Below are positions 63,819 through 64,000 of a DNA stretch of 64,000 nucleotides, in pieces. Where the stretch lies: NCBI RefSeq assembly GCF_900142655.1, contig NZ_FRBQ01000003.1, forward strand, positions 1 through 64,000, given 5' to 3'. The notes beneath the pieces are model-generated. The model was given only the letters and a program-made list of their open reading frames with translations, was not told the DNA's origin and made no database searches. The position numbers were made by a program, and so were the translations under genes. Every line of letters begins with the position of its first letter. The stretch's first letter is position 1. Source of the stretch: Phytopseudomonas punonensis (GTDB lineage Bacteria > Pseudomonadota > Gammaproteobacteria > Pseudomonadales > Pseudomonadaceae).

Positions 63819-63855
63819 TGGAAATATTTTCCAGTAATAAGCTTTTTTCCGGAAA
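63819..63855. promoter_or_regulatory. Operator-like palindromes upstream of the Lrp gene
   Basis: TGGAAATATTTTCCA (63819-63833) and TTTCCGGAAA (63846-63855) share the GGAAA/TTTCC half-site, with centres about 24 bp apart. They lie 56-92 bp before the Lrp start, in an AT-rich stretch, and could be Lrp-type sites. Confidence 0.55.
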
Positions 63856-63983
63856 TTAGTTGCTTATTTGATGGCCTCAGGCCGCCAAATATCAAGCTAT
63901 TTCCCTGGCCGTTCTCTTAGCATATTCGCTCTGATCCGCCGTCGCAGGCGGCACTTCTTTCGATCCACAATGGCCGTTATCCC

Positions 63984-64000
63984 ATGACCGAGCGCTATTT
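63984..64000 (+). CDS. Possible start of the next gene (truncated by window end)
   Basis: ATG 63984 opens a frame reading MTERY to the window edge, divergent from the Lrp gene. It is too short to identify, but a gene divergent from an Lrp regulator is likely its target. Confidence 0.3.

Overview
This 64 kb window is the chromosome of a GC-rich gammaproteobacterium, almost certainly a Pseudomonas. The evidence is the gene content (ppc, adk, tsaB, bifA, sodB, argO/argP, xenB-type reductase, acpH, olsB/olsA, LOV histidine kinase), the Pseudomonas-type REP doublets (GTGGGAG-GGCTTTAGCC) and close agreement in protein lengths with P. aeruginosa and P. syringae homologues as I recall them. No tRNA, rRNA, CRISPR array or prophage was seen.

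Layout. 1-2050 is a small accessory patch: the 3' end of an IS3-family element has landed in an AT-rich gene of unknown function, leaving a 5'-truncated remnant. Next to it is an AT-rich small gene that is a diverged paralogue of the core gene just upstream of ppc. 2112-9609 is core housekeeping: ppc, adk, a secreted HAD acid phosphatase, tsaB, a small conserved protein and a DUF72 protein. 9746-15222 is an imelysin cluster read leftwards (icmP, di-haem oxidoreductase, second imelysin lipoprotein, DUF1513 Tat protein), with a Fur-box-like site ahead of icmP. A tandem SH3 protein sits inside it, and a terminator directly follows icmP.

15366-25308 is again conserved core: the c-di-GMP phosphodiesterase bifA, sodB, an EamA transporter, divergent argO/argP, an epimerase-type oxidoreductase, a coiled-coil membrane protein, an arsR-xenB unit with an obvious operator, and ACP phosphodiesterase. 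25351-34097 holds a GntR regulator with two DNA-binding-like segments, an AbrB-family membrane protein, the ornithine-lipid genes olsB-olsA, a zinc-ribbon membrane protein, a diiron MBL-fold protein, a phospholipase-D/cardiolipin synthase, a GAF histidine kinase and a hemerythrin. 34128-38749 is a divergent pair of hybrid histidine kinases, one with four PAS-type segments and one a blue-light LOV kinase.

39277-49867 is more accessory: a thioesterase, a TonB receptor with a DUF2946 gene behind a dyad operator, an Old-Yellow-Enzyme reductase, two short-chain dehydrogenases divergent from a TetR regulator, a MaoC dehydratase, an aldo/keto reductase, and a translationally coupled pair of an unknown protein and an alpha/beta hydrolase. 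A 200-bp nested inverted repeat enclosing a REP doublet follows that pair. 50100-56008 contains small and hypothetical genes, a DUF945 protein, a GNAT remnant, an Fsr-type MFS pump, a frameshifted conserved gene and a diguanylate cyclase.

56036-63763 is a coherent catabolic cluster: LysR regulator, two SDR dehydrogenases, a class III aminotransferase, a glutamine-synthetase-like gamma-glutamyl ligase, an amidase and an Lrp-type regulator. It looks like a gamma-glutamylated amine or amino-acid degradation pathway whose substrate I cannot name. The most likely undescribed systems are this cluster, the 47784-49867 two-gene module, and the IS-disrupted AT-rich gene at the left edge.
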